Assembly (NCBI RefSeq): GCF_900580675.1
Contig: NZ_UTBG01000185.1
Coordinates: 1-64,000 of the forward strand
From: Pseudomonas viridiflava
GTDB lineage: Bacteria > Pseudomonadota > Gammaproteobacteria > Pseudomonadales > Pseudomonadaceae
Reading direction: 5' to 3'
Length of the DNA: 64,000 bases
In this document: positions 16,524 through 24,852 of the stretch, piece after piece
How the letters are laid out: each line of letters opens with the position of its first letter
Position numbering within the stretch: the stretch's first letter is position 1
Notes under the pieces: model-generated
Told to the model about the DNA's origin: nothing
Database searches by the model: none
The model's input: only the letters and a program-made list of their open reading frames with translations
Made by a program: the position numbers and the translations under genes

Positions 16524-18767
16524 ATGGTACAGGTGAGAGCACACCAGCCGATCAACACCGACGGCAGTATCAATCTCGAGGCATGGCTGGATCATGCCAT
16601 CAGTGTCGACCCGGCACTGGACCGTGAAGCCTTGAAAGCAGCCTGCGAGTTCGCTCGTGAGTCTGAACAGCAAGACAATGCGGCCAAGAACCTGTGGGCC
16701 GAAGGCACTTCCAGCTTTCGCACCGGGTTGGAAATCGCCGAGATCCTCGCCGATCTCAAGCTGGACCAGGATTCGCTGATCGCCGCCGTGCTCTATCGCG
16801 GCGTGCGTGAAGGGCATATTCCGCTGGCCACCGTTGGCCAGCGTTTCGGCTCCGTGGTGGCCAAACTGATCGACGGCGTGCTGCGCATGGCTGCCATCAG
16901 TGCCAGCCTCAGCCCGCGCCAGTCGATGGTGCTGGGCACCCAGGGCCAGGTGGAAAACCTGCGCAAAATGCTCGTGGCGATGGTCGACGATGTCCGCGTC
17001 GCGTTGATCAAGCTGGCCGAGCGCACCTGCGCGATCCGTGCGGTTAAAACCGCCGACGACGAGAAGCGCAACCGCGTAGCCCGCGAGGTGTTCGACATCT
17101 ACGCGCCGCTCGCACACCGCCTGGGTATCGGCCATATCAAGTGGGAGCTGGAAGACTTGTCCTTCCGCTACCTCGAACCCGATCAATACAAACAGATTGC
17201 CACGCTGCTGCACGAGCGGCGGCTGGACCGTGAGCGCTTTATCTCTGACGTGATGGGCCAGCTGCGTTCCGAACTGCAGGCCACCGGCGTCGACGCCGAC
17301 ATCAGCGGGCGCGCCAAGCACATCTATTCGATCTGGCGCAAAATGCAGCGCAAGGGCCTGGCCTTCAGCCAGATCTACGATGTGCGTGCGGTGCGCGTGC
17401 TGGTGCCGGAAATGCGCGACTGCTACACCGCGCTGGGCATCGTCCACACCTTGTGGCGGCATATTCCCAAGGAATTCGACGACTACATCGCCAACCCCAA
17501 GGAAAACGGCTATCGCTCGCTGCACACGGCGGTAATCGGCCCGGAGGGCAAGGTGCTGGAAGTGCAGATCCGCACCCACGCCATGCACGAAGAGGCGGAA
17601 CTGGGGGTGTGTGCGCACTGGCGCTACAAGGGCACCGACGTCAAGGCCGGGTCCAACCAGTACGAAGAGAAAATCTCCTGGCTGCGCCAAGTGCTCGAAT
17701 GGCACGAAGAGCTCGGCGACATCGGTGGCCTGGCCGACCAGCTGCGCGTTGATATCGAGCCGGACCGGGTCTACATCTTCACTCCCGACGGCCATGCCAT
17801 CGACTTGCCCAAGGGCTCCACGCCGCTGGACTTCGCCTACCGCGTGCACACCGAGATCGGCCACAACTGCCGTGGCGCCAAGATCAACGGGCGCATCGTG
17901 CCGCTCAACTACAGCCTGCAAACCGGTGAGCAGGTCGAGATCATCACCAGCAAGCACGGCACGCCGAGCCGCGACTGGCTGAACCCGAACCTGGGCTACA
18001 TCACCACGTCGCGGGCGCGGGCGAAGATCGTTCATTGGTTTAAATTGCAGGCGCGCGACCAGAACGTCGCGGCCGGTAAAACCCTGCTTGAACGCGAACT
18101 GGCACGCCTGGGCCTGCCTCAGGTGGACTTCGACAAGTTGGCCGAAAAAGCCAACATGAAGATCGCCGAAGACATGTTTGCCGCCCTCGGTGCCGGCGAC
18201 CTGCGTCTGGCGCAACTGGTCAACCTGGCCCAGCAATTGGTCGAGCCGGAGCGCGGCAGCGAGCAACTGGAACTGATCCCGCGCAAAGCCACCGGCTACA
18301 AGCCCGGCAAGCGCGGCGATATCCAGATCCAGGGCGTGGGCAACCTGATGACGCAGATTGCCGGTTGCTGCCAGCCGTTGCCGGGGGATGCCATCGTCGG
18401 CTACATCACCCAGGGTCGTGGCGTGAGCATTCACCGCCAGGACTGTGCCTCGGTGCTGCAGCTGGGCGGGCGCGAGCCGGAGCGGATCATCCAGGTCAGC
18501 TGGGGCCCGGTGCCGGTGCTCACCTACCCGGTGGACATCATTATCCGCGCCTACGACCGTTCCGGTTTGCTGCGTGACGTGTCGCAAGTGCTGCTCAACG
18601 AGCGCATCAACGTGCTGGCGGTCAACACCCGCTCGAACAAAGAGGACAACACCGCATTGATGTCCCTGACCATCGAGATTCCGGGGCTGGACGCACTGGG
18701 ACGGCTGCTGGGGCGGATTTCCCAGTTGCCGAACATCATCGAGACCCGGCGTAATCGCACCCCCTGA
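16524..18767 (+). CDS. relA: GTP pyrophosphokinase RelA
   Basis: A 747-residue RSH protein. The N-terminal HD region lacks the HD metal dyad expected for an active hydrolase. The synthetase domain (about 240-360) includes RAKHIYSIWRKMQRKGL and EFDDYIANPKENGYRSLHTAV. TGS (about 410-470, DRVYIFTPDGHAIDLPKGSTPLDFAYRVHT), zinc-finger and C-terminal ACT domains follow. It makes (p)ppGpp at stalled ribosomes during amino-acid starvation. GGAAGG 8 bases before the ATG at 16524 fixes the start. An open frame of 712 codons exists on the opposite strand but is a GC-driven shadow. Confidence 0.97.
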   Translation: MVQVRAHQPINTDGSINLEAWLDHAISVDPALDREALKAACEFARESEQQDNAAKNLWAEGTSSFRTGLEIAEILADLKLDQDSLIAAVLYRGVREGHIPLATVGQRFGSVVAKLIDGVLRMAAISASLSPRQSMVLGTQGQVENLRKMLVAMVDDVRVALIKLAERTCAIRAVKTADDEKRNRVAREVFDIYAPLAHRLGIGHIKWELEDLSFRYLEPDQYKQIATLLHERRLDRERFISDVMGQLRSELQATGVDADISGRAKHIYSIWRKMQRKGLAFSQIYDVRAVRVLVPEMRDCYTALGIVHTLWRHIPKEFDDYIANPKENGYRSLHTAVIGPEGKVLEVQIRTHAMHEEAELGVCAHWRYKGTDVKAGSNQYEEKISWLRQVLEWHEELGDIGGLADQLRVDIEPDRVYIFTPDGHAIDLPKGSTPLDFAYRVHTEIGHNCRGAKINGRIVPLNYSLQTGEQVEIITSKHGTPSRDWLNPNLGYITTSRARAKIVHWFKLQARDQNVAAGKTLLERELARLGLPQVDFDKLAEKANMKIAEDMFAALGAGDLRLAQLVNLAQQLVEPERGSEQLELIPRKATGYKPGKRGDIQIQGVGNLMTQIAGCCQPLPGDAIVGYITQGRGVSIHRQDCASVLQLGGREPERIIQVSWGPVPVLTYPVDIIIRAYDRSGLLRDVSQVLLNERINVLAVNTRSNKEDNTALMSLTIEIPGLDALGRLLGRISQLPNIIETRRNRTP

Positions 18768-18805
18768 GTCGCTGAATGAACGCGGAATAATTGTGGGGGA
18801 TTATT

Positions 18806-18894
18806 CTGTGGGAGCTGGCTTGCCTGCGATAGGATCGCCTCGGTCTGTCAGCTGAACCGAGTCGTTTGCATCGCAGGCAAGCCAGCTCCCACAG
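18806..18894. repeat. REPIN between relA and mazG
   Basis: CTGTGGGAGCTGGCTTGCCT plus GCGAT at 18806-18830 is matched by a perfect 25-base inverse at 18870-18894. This is the 'CTGGCTTGCC' REP variant, different from the 'CGGGCTTGCTCGC' type elsewhere in the window. It ends 20 bases before the mazG start. Confidence 0.9.
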
Positions 18895-18914
18895 AAGCGC
18901 AACGAGATTGACCA

Positions 18915-19748
18915 ATGTATTCACTTGAAGACTTGCTGCACCTGATGAGCCGCCTGCGGGACCCGAAATACGGCTGCCCCTGGGACCTCAAGCAAACCTA
19001 CGCCACCATCGTCCCGCATACCCTTGAGGAAGCCTATGAAGTCGCTGACGCCATCGAGCGCGGCGATTTTGATCACCTGCAGGGTGAGTTGGGCGACCTG
19101 CTGTTCCAGGTGGTGTATTACAGCCAGCTCGCGCGGGAAGAAGGGCGCTTCGAATTCGCCGGGGTGATCGACAGCATCACGCGCAAGCTGATCCGTCGCC
19201 ATCCGCACGTGTTCCCCACGGGTGACCTGTATGCGCCGCTGGATATTCCGCAGCTCAGCGAAGAGCAGGTGAAGGCGCGTTGGGAGCAGATCAAGGCCGA
19301 GGAACGTGCGGAAAAATCCGCCGCACCCGAGCAGCTTTCCCTGCTGGATGATGTGCCCACCGCCTTGCCTTCCTTGTCGCGTGCCGCCAAGTTGCAAAAA
19401 CGCGCGAGCCAGGTCGGTTTCGACTGGCCGTCGGCCTTGCCGGTGGTGGATAACGTGCGCGAAGAGCTGGATGAAGTGCTCGAAGCCATGGCTGGCAACG
19501 ACTCGGCGGCTATCGCAGACGAGGTCGGCGACCTGCTGTTTGCAGCGGTCAACCTGGCCCGTCACCTCAAGGTTGACCCGGAAACCGCACTGCGTGGCGC
19601 CAATGCCAAGTTCGAACGACGTTTCCGATTTATCGAACAGGCATTGCGCGACACCCATCGTCCCATGGAAGATTGCACCCTCGAAGAGTTGGACGCCCTG
19701 TGGGGCGAAGCCAAACGTCAGGAAAAGAATGTTTCCAGCTGCGGTTGA
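18915..19748 (+). CDS. mazG: Nucleoside triphosphate pyrophosphohydrolase MazG
   Basis: A 277-residue protein with two MazG modules: residues about 5-115 (LRDPKYGCPWDLKQTYATIVPHTLEEAYEVADAIERGD...ELGDLLFQVVYYSQL) and 160-265 (VREELDEVLEAM...EVGDLLFAAVNLARHL). Each has the EExxE and ExxD metal ligands. It hydrolyses NTPs to NMP and pyrophosphate, and in E. coli it is linked to ppGpp control, consistent with its place after relA. A REPIN separates it from relA, so its expression may differ from that of relA. Confidence 0.95.
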   Translation: MYSLEDLLHLMSRLRDPKYGCPWDLKQTYATIVPHTLEEAYEVADAIERGDFDHLQGELGDLLFQVVYYSQLAREEGRFEFAGVIDSITRKLIRRHPHVFPTGDLYAPLDIPQLSEEQVKARWEQIKAEERAEKSAAPEQLSLLDDVPTALPSLSRAAKLQKRASQVGFDWPSALPVVDNVREELDEVLEAMAGNDSAAIADEVGDLLFAAVNLARHLKVDPETALRGANAKFERRFRFIEQALRDTHRPMEDCTLEELDALWGEAKRQEKNVSSCG

Positions 19749-19773
19749 GCAGTTGCCTAAGTGAGTAAGCACC

Positions 19774-20319
19774 ATGAGCATTTCCCTTCGTGACCAGTTG
19801 CTCAAAGCAGGTCTGGTCAACCAAAAGCAGGCCAAGCAGGTCGGCAAAGAGAAACAGAAGCAGCAGCGCCTGGTGCATAAAGGCCAGGTTCAGGCGGATG
19901 ACAGTCAGGCACGTTTGGCCATTGAAGCGCATGCCGAGAAGGTCAAGCGCGATCAGGAGCTGAACCGCCAGCAACAGGAAAAAGCCGAGGCCAAGGCCCG
20001 TACGGCCCAGGTCAAGCAGTTGATCGAAACTTCGCGTCTGCCCAAGTTGACGACCGAGGACTACTACAACTTCGTGGATGACAAGAAGGTCAAGCGCCTG
20101 TCGGTCAACACGCTGATGCGTAACAAGCTGAGCAACGGCTCCCTGGCGATCGTGCACCACGGTGGCGGCTACGAGGTGATCCCGCGTGAAGCGGCGCTGA
20201 AGATCCAGGAGCGCGCCCCCGAGCGCATCGTGCAGCTCAACATTCTCACCGAGAGCCAAGTGCCGGATGAGGATGATCCGTACGCCGCCTACCAGATCCC
20301 GGATGATCTGATGTGGTAA
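19774..20319 (+). CDS. DUF2058 family protein (YaiL-like)
   Basis: A 181-residue, highly charged protein. Residues 1-95 are lysine- and glutamine-rich and probably a long helix or coiled coil (LLKAGLVNQKQAKQVGKEKQKQQR). The C-terminal half contains the conserved YYNFVDDKKVKRLSVN and VHHGGGYEVIPREAALKI. This is the DUF2058/YaiL nucleoprotein family, of unclear role. It follows mazG by 25 bases and ends at a strong terminator. Confidence 0.85.
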   Translation: MSISLRDQLLKAGLVNQKQAKQVGKEKQKQQRLVHKGQVQADDSQARLAIEAHAEKVKRDQELNRQQQEKAEAKARTAQVKQLIETSRLPKLTTEDYYNFVDDKKVKRLSVNTLMRNKLSNGSLAIVHHGGGYEVIPREAALKIQERAPERIVQLNILTESQVPDEDDPYAAYQIPDDLMW

Positions 20320-20332
20320 GGCTGTAGAAACT

Positions 20333-20363
20333 AAAAACCCCGCTCAAAAGGCGGGGTTTTTAT
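20333..20363 (+). terminator. Rho-independent terminator after the DUF2058 gene
   Basis: AAAAACCCCGC pairs with GCGGGGTTTTT around the 7-base loop TCAAAAG, followed by TA-rich sequence. A-tract and T-tract flank both sides, so it can end transcription from either direction. Confidence 0.9.
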
Positions 20364-20417
20364 TGGCAGGCACTCCAGCTGCTGTGTGGGGCTGGGTGCC
20401 TACCCAATTTCAGCGTT

Positions 20418-20606
20418 TCAGGAGCTCTGCGCCTGGCGTTTCATCTCAAGGGTTTCGAGCTCGTTTTTATAATTATGAGCGTCACTCTCGTTGTGAAACA
20501 TGCCGACCAGCAGGTCTTGTTGATGTACATCCCAGATGTGAATCCCATGGCCCAAAGCTTCGTGGGACATATGCTCGTCGTCGCGTTCAGTTACTTTTAC
20601 AGTCAT
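20418..20606 (-). CDS. Small hypothetical protein (62 aa)
   Basis: ATG at 20606 is preceded by GGAGCAAGCAG, a good ribosome site. The 62-residue product is acidic and histidine-rich (DDEHMSHEALGHGIHIWDVHQQDLLVGMFHNESDAHNYKNELETLEMK). The pattern IWDVHQQDLLVGMFHNESDAHNYKNELE looks like one strand-turn-strand plus a helix, similar to small metabolite- or nucleotide-binding fragments, but I cannot name a family. Seven histidines could bind metal; that is speculation. It lies alone between two terminators or repeats. Confidence 0.6.
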   Translation of the reverse strand: MTVKVTERDDEHMSHEALGHGIHIWDVHQQDLLVGMFHNESDAHNYKNELETLEMKRQAQSS

Positions 20607-20831
20607 CTGCTTGCTCCAATCTCTGGTGGGGTCTGCGGCAAGTCGTCGCAGGCCTTTGTTATATGTTTTGTTAGCTTGCTAAGTAAACTGTTTTTCCACG
20701 CAACAATTCATTGCAGGAAACGCAACAGTCGCGCAGCCCGCATAAACCGCGACATTGCGTCGCAGGGCGCTGAGTTTTATGACAAAAGTTTCATGTTGGC
20801 GTAAGGCTTCAGCCTCGTATTGACTGGACCG
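20607..20831. other. Intergenic region upstream of the 62-residue gene
   Basis: Together with the adjacent REP pair this forms a 375-base gap between 20607 and 20981. The first 225 bases are relatively AT-rich and should contain the leftward promoter of the 62-residue gene. I see no further gene or convincing RNA. Confidence 0.4.
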
Positions 20832-20908
20832 CCGCTATCGCAGGCGAGCCAGCTCCCACATTTGGAATGCATTTCAAAATGTGGGAGCTGGCTTGCCCGC
20901 GATAGCGG
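20832..20908. repeat. REP pair in the opposite (tail-to-tail) arrangement
   Basis: CCGCTATCGCAGGCGAGCCA then GCTCCCACATTT (20832-20863) is inverted at 20877-20908. Here the TGTGGGAG ends point inward and are separated by only 13 bases, whereas in the other REPINs of the window they point outward. Confidence 0.85.
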
Positions 20909-20937
20909 TCGACGCTTCTACACAAAACCTCCAGACG

Positions 20938-20965
20938 AAAAAAAGCCCCGCATCTGCGAGGCTCT
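20938..20965 (-). terminator. Rho-independent terminator for the DUF3108-purN-purM transcript
   Basis: Read leftward, AGCCTCGC pairs with GCGGGGCT (one mismatch) around AGAT and is followed by seven T. It lies 16 bases after the DUF3108 stop codon. Confidence 0.8.
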
Positions 20966-20981
20966 TTGTTCCATCTACCGA

Positions 20982-21695
20982 TCAGCTACCTTTGACAGCC
21001 TTGCCGTCAACGGTGCCGTCTTGCAGCATGATGTTGTATTCCTTGCCGTCGGTCTCGACCTGGCGCAGGGCAACCAGGATGCCGCCCTGGTCCTTGGCAA
21101 ACCACATCTGGGTGATGCGCTTGCTTTGAGTCGGGTCACGTACGCGCTCAACCTTGATCGCGTCGATGGAGCCGACCTTGGTCTGGACCTTTTCCGGGCC
21201 GATTACGCGGAAGTCGTAGGTATCGACGTCGGTGCCTTCCACCACGTTGTAGCTCATGCTTTTCTTGCCGGCGGCGACGTCGCGCTGCAGGGCCAACTGG
21301 TAAGTCGACTTGTCGAGCATGCCGCTTTGCAGGGCAACGTTGACCGGGTCTTTGTTTTCAAAGCCGGTGACTTTCTTGGTCGCCTGGTCGAAGTCCAGGT
21401 TGATCTTCTTGGCCTTGCCCAGGCCACCGCGTTCGAAGGTGTAGCTCTTCGGTTGCAGGGTGTCCTTGTCAAACAGGATCACGCTGGTTTCGGTGAGGCT
21501 GGCGATCATCATGGAAGCCTTGAAATTCAAGGTCCACGAGCCATTGTCATTCTTGGTCAGGCTGCGTTCGGCCGAACCACTCATGGGCAACTGTTTCCAG
21601 TCGGCGGTGTAGCTGACGGAGAAAGGGTGTAGGTCTGCTGCTTGCACGGCAGGCAGGGCGAACAGCGCAAAAGCGAAGAGCAGGGCGCGACGCAT
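20982..21695 (-). CDS. DUF3108 periplasmic protein
   Basis: A 237-residue secreted protein: signal peptide MRRALLFAFALFALPAVQA|AD, then a beta-rich body with the family's opening FSVSYTADWKQLPMSGSAERSL and conserved PxSYTFERGGLGKAKKINLDFD. DUF3108 proteins are thought to adopt a lipocalin- or LolA-like barrel; their role is unknown. The ATG is 8 bases from the purN stop, so it is cotranscribed with purM-purN, an arrangement conserved in Pseudomonas without an obvious purine link. Confidence 0.85.
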   Translation of the reverse strand: MRRALLFAFALFALPAVQAADLHPFSVSYTADWKQLPMSGSAERSLTKNDNGSWTLNFKASMMIASLTETSVILFDKDTLQPKSYTFERGGLGKAKKINLDFDQATKKVTGFENKDPVNVALQSGMLDKSTYQLALQRDVAAGKKSMSYNVVEGTDVDTYDFRVIGPEKVQTKVGSIDAIKVERVRDPTQSKRITQMWFAKDQGGILVALRQVETDGKEYNIMLQDGTVDGKAVKGS

Positions 21696-21703
21696 AAAAT
21701 CTC

Positions 21704-22354
21704 CTAGGTTCGAATCAAGTGGCCGCTGGCCGCAAGTAACTGACCATCCAATAATGCACCGTGGTCGCCGAGAATCAACCGGCCCTCGGCAAACCAGCGA
21801 ACAGCCAGTGGGTAAATCCTGTGTTCCTGGGTGTGAACCCGTTGCGCAAGCGTCTGCGCCGAGTCGTCAGACTCTACCGGAACCACTGCCTGTACGACCA
21901 GAGGCCCGCCATCGAGTTCCTCGGTGACGAAGTGCACGCTGCAGCCATGCTCCGTGTCGCCGGCCTCGAGGGCGCGTTGGTGCGTGTGTAACCCTTTGTA
22001 TTTGGGTAGCAGGGACGGATGGATATTCAGCAGGCGCCCGTGGTAATGCCGCACGAAATCAGCACTGAGAATGCGCATGAAACCGGCGAGGACGACGAGC
22101 TTGGGGTTGAAGGCGTCGATCAGTTCGATCAAGGCGTTGTCGAAGGCCTCGCGGCCTTCGAAAGCCTTGTGATCCAGCGAGCGGGTGTCGATACCCGCGT
22201 CCCTGGCGCGTTGCAGGCCGTAGGCGTCGCTGCGGTTGGAGATCACCGCAGCGATGCGCACCGGGCTGTCGCCGGTGCGCGTGCTGTCGATCAGGGCCTG
22301 CAAGTTACTGCCGGTGCCGGAGAGCAGCACCACGACATCACAGGTCTGAGGCAT
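21704..22354 (-). CDS. purN: Phosphoribosylglycinamide formyltransferase
   Basis: A 216-residue GART enzyme. It opens VVVLLSGTGSNLQALID (phosphate-binding), and carries the LVVLAGFMRILS and NIHPSLLPKYKGLHTHQRALEAGDTEHGCSVHFVTEELDGG motifs with the catalytic N-H-D set. It transfers a formyl group from 10-formyltetrahydrofolate to GAR in purine synthesis. Its ATG overlaps the purM stop (TGATG), so the two are translationally coupled. Confidence 0.95.
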   Translation of the reverse strand: MPQTCDVVVLLSGTGSNLQALIDSTRTGDSPVRIAAVISNRSDAYGLQRARDAGIDTRSLDHKAFEGREAFDNALIELIDAFNPKLVVLAGFMRILSADFVRHYHGRLLNIHPSLLPKYKGLHTHQRALEAGDTEHGCSVHFVTEELDGGPLVVQAVVPVESDDSAQTLAQRVHTQEHRIYPLAVRWFAEGRLILGDHGALLDGQLLAASGHLIRT

Positions 22355-23412
22355 CAGTGAGCCTTGAGGTTCTTCAGTTCAACCTGCGCCGCGCCTTCCG
22401 GGGCGGTGGCGATCTGGCCGATGACCCAAGGCTGCTCGCCGGCTTCACGCAGCACGTTGAGCGCGGTTTCAACGTGCTCTTGAGCCACGCAGATGACCAT
22501 GCCCACGCCGCAGTTCAGCACGCGGTGCATCTCGGTTTCGTTGACGTTGCCTTTCTCTTGCAGCCAATCGAACACCGCAGGGCGAGTCCAGCTGGCCACG
22601 TCGACAATCGCCTGGGCGCCTTTTGGCAATACGCGCGGGATGTTGTCCAGCAGGCCGCCACCGGTGATGTGGGCCATGGCTTTAACGGCGCCAGTGTCCT
22701 TGATCAGCTTGAGCAGTGGCTTGACGTAGATGCGCGTCGGGGCCATCAGCAGGTCGGTCAGCGGCTTGCCGTCGAGCTGGATGTTTTCGATGTCGGCGCC
22801 GGACACTTCGATGATCTTGCGGATCAGCGAGTAGCCGTTGGAGTGCGGGCCGGAGGATGGCAGGGCGAGCAGGGCGTCACCGGCAGCGACTTTGGAGCCG
22901 TCGATGATCTCGGCTTTTTCCACAACGCCGACGCAGAAGCCGGCCAGGTCGTAGTCTTCGCCTTCGTACATGCCTGGCATTTCAGCGGTTTCGCCGCCGA
23001 CCAGGGAGCAACCCGACAGCTCGCAGCCAGCGCCGATGCCGGTCACTACCTGGGTAGCGGTCTCGACGTTGAGCTTGCCGGTGGCGTAGTAGTCCAGGAA
23101 GAACAGCGGCTCGGCGCCGCACACCACCAGGTCGTTGACGCACATGGCGACCAGGTCGATGCCGATGCTGTCGTGCTTGTTCAGGTTCAGCGCCAGGCGC
23201 AGCTTGGTGCCCACGCCGTCGGTGCCGGAGACCAGCACAGGCTGTTTGTAGCCGGCCGGGATTTCGCAGAGGGCGCCAAAACCGCCCAGGCCGCCCATGA
23301 CTTCGGGGCGCGCAGTGCGCTTGGCGACGCTCTTGATGCGTTCGACCAATGCTTCACCGGCGTCGATGTCTACACCGGCGTCCTTGTAGCTCAGGGAGGG
23401 TTGCTTGCTCAT
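22354..23412 (-). CDS. purM: Phosphoribosylformylglycinamidine cyclo-ligase
   Basis: A 352-residue AIR synthetase. The ATG at 23412 gives the standard start MSKQPSLSYKDAGVDIDAGEALVERIK; the open frame further upstream is rejected. Characteristic segments are VSGTDGVGTKLRLAL, GGETAEMPGMY, GPHSNGYSLIRK and HITGGGLLDNIPRVLP. It closes the imidazole ring of AIR with ATP. First gene of a purM-purN-DUF3108 operon. Confidence 0.95.
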   Translation of the reverse strand: MSKQPSLSYKDAGVDIDAGEALVERIKSVAKRTARPEVMGGLGGFGALCEIPAGYKQPVLVSGTDGVGTKLRLALNLNKHDSIGIDLVAMCVNDLVVCGAEPLFFLDYYATGKLNVETATQVVTGIGAGCELSGCSLVGGETAEMPGMYEGEDYDLAGFCVGVVEKAEIIDGSKVAAGDALLALPSSGPHSNGYSLIRKIIEVSGADIENIQLDGKPLTDLLMAPTRIYVKPLLKLIKDTGAVKAMAHITGGGLLDNIPRVLPKGAQAIVDVASWTRPAVFDWLQEKGNVNETEMHRVLNCGVGMVICVAQEHVETALNVLREAGEQPWVIGQIATAPEGAAQVELKNLKAH

Positions 23413-23768
23413 GATCCAGGCCTTTAGGGGGGATTCAGGGGTAACGACCGAGCCGGCAGGCGCTTTTGGTAAAAGGCCCAGCCGTTGACGGTCTGCGAAG
23501 GCGCGCGATTTTATCAGGCTTGAGGGGCAGCGGCCATCCTCGGGCCGACGGGCAGGGCCATATAGGTCAAAAAAGCCGGTTAAAAAAATGCTCATCGACT
23601 CTGCCATGGCGCGTATTAAGGTATAGCCTTTAACCCGCTATCGTTATGACATTGCGAAAACTTACCGCGGCCCCGTGAATGTTTTAGTTGTCGCTGTGGT
23701 CACAGCCTGGCTATACCGATTTCACGCGGTCTGTTCCAACCGCTAAATTTGTCGTTCGGGAATCTTCC
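23413..23768. other. Divergent intergenic region purM / DUF2066 gene
   Basis: 356 bases carrying the promoters of purM (leftward) and the DUF2066 gene (rightward). It has AT-rich patches at 23567-23590 and 23612-23635. I found no convincing regulator palindrome, riboswitch or small gene. Confidence 0.4.
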
Positions 23769-24809
23769 ATGCGTCTGTGTAAATTCTTTTTTGTAGGCTG
23801 CTTATCGTTGGTCAGCCTGGCGAGTCATGCCGAAACCCTCAATGGTCTTTATCAAGTACTTGAACCGGTCAGCAGCCAGTCCCCGCAAGAGCGCGACCAG
23901 GCAACCCAGCGCGCCGTGCAGACCCTGGTGATCCGCCTCACCGGCGACGCCAAGGCCGCCGAAGGCCCGGGCCTGGCGGCGATTCGCAAGGACCCGCAGC
24001 AAATCATCAGCCAGTACGGCTACGACGCCGGCCCGCCGGAAAGCCTGCAAGTGGATTTTGACCCGGTCAGCACCGATCGCGCCTTGCGCGGCGCCGGCCT
24101 GTCGATCTGGGGCAGCAATCGCCCGTCGATCCTCGGCTGGTGGCTGAACGATTCCACCGAAGGCAGCAGCCTTGTGGGTGATGGCCAGACCATCGCGGCA
24201 GCGCTGCGCCGTGCCGCGCAACACCGTGGCTTGCCGCTGCGCCTGCCGTTGGGCGACCTGGACGAGCAGGTGGTCGCCACCGCACCGAATCTTGAAAGCG
24301 CTGACGCCACGCCGTTGCGCGCCGCTTCCGAACGCTATGGGGCCGACGCCTTGCTCGCCGTGCATGCGCGCCAGGAAGGCAACCAATGGCAGGCCAAATG
24401 GCGCCTGTGGCTGGGCGACAAGAGCGAGCAGGGCACCGCGCAAGGCGCCGATACCGCCGCCGTGGCCGATGCCGTGTTGCTGGCTGTCAGCCAAAAATTG
24501 GCACCGCGCTTTGCGGTCAAGCCCGGCGTGAGTGCCGAGCAGTTGCTGGAAGTGCAGGGCATGACGCTGGAGCGTTACGCCGCCCTGGGTCATCTGCTGG
24601 AACCGTTCGGTGGCCAGCCGCAACTGGTCGATGGCAATCGCATCGTGTACCGCGTCAATGGCAGTGCCGAGCAGTTACGTACCCAGTTGAGCCTGGCCAA
24701 GTTGCAGGAGGTGCCGGCAAGTGAAGCGCCGGCCCAGCAACCCGTGGTCGAGGGTGCTCAGCCGGCGGCTGCCCCTGAACCTCAGGCGCAACTGCGTTTT
24801 CGTTGGTAA
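23769..24809 (+). CDS. DUF2066 periplasmic protein
   Basis: A 346-residue exported protein: signal peptide MRLCKFFFVGCLSLVSLASHA|ETLNGLYQVLEPV. DUF2066 features follow (QATQRAVQTLVIRLTGDAKAAEGPGLAAI, PSILGWWLND). The C-terminal 40 residues are Ala/Pro/Gln-rich and probably flexible. The start at 23769 is chosen for the signal peptide; the upstream open frame lacks one. It corresponds to PA0946 and precedes the PerM-type gene and hda, a conserved order. Function unknown. Confidence 0.8.
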   Translation: MRLCKFFFVGCLSLVSLASHAETLNGLYQVLEPVSSQSPQERDQATQRAVQTLVIRLTGDAKAAEGPGLAAIRKDPQQIISQYGYDAGPPESLQVDFDPVSTDRALRGAGLSIWGSNRPSILGWWLNDSTEGSSLVGDGQTIAAALRRAAQHRGLPLRLPLGDLDEQVVATAPNLESADATPLRAASERYGADALLAVHARQEGNQWQAKWRLWLGDKSEQGTAQGADTAAVADAVLLAVSQKLAPRFAVKPGVSAEQLLEVQGMTLERYAALGHLLEPFGGQPQLVDGNRIVYRVNGSAEQLRTQLSLAKLQEVPASEAPAQQPVVEGAQPAAAPEPQAQLRFRW

Positions 24810-24852
24810 ATGTTGTTCCTATATATAGAAGCAAAGACAGATGGAGTGGTTT

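Noticed and set aside
16449..18587. 712-codon open frame antisense to relA
   Set aside because: It mirrors the relA codon pattern in a GC-rich gene, has no recognisable domain or ribosome site, and relA itself is certain.
22357..23427. 356-codon frame antisense to purM
   Set aside because: Shadow of the purM codon bias; histidine- and valine-rich low-information sequence with no domain.
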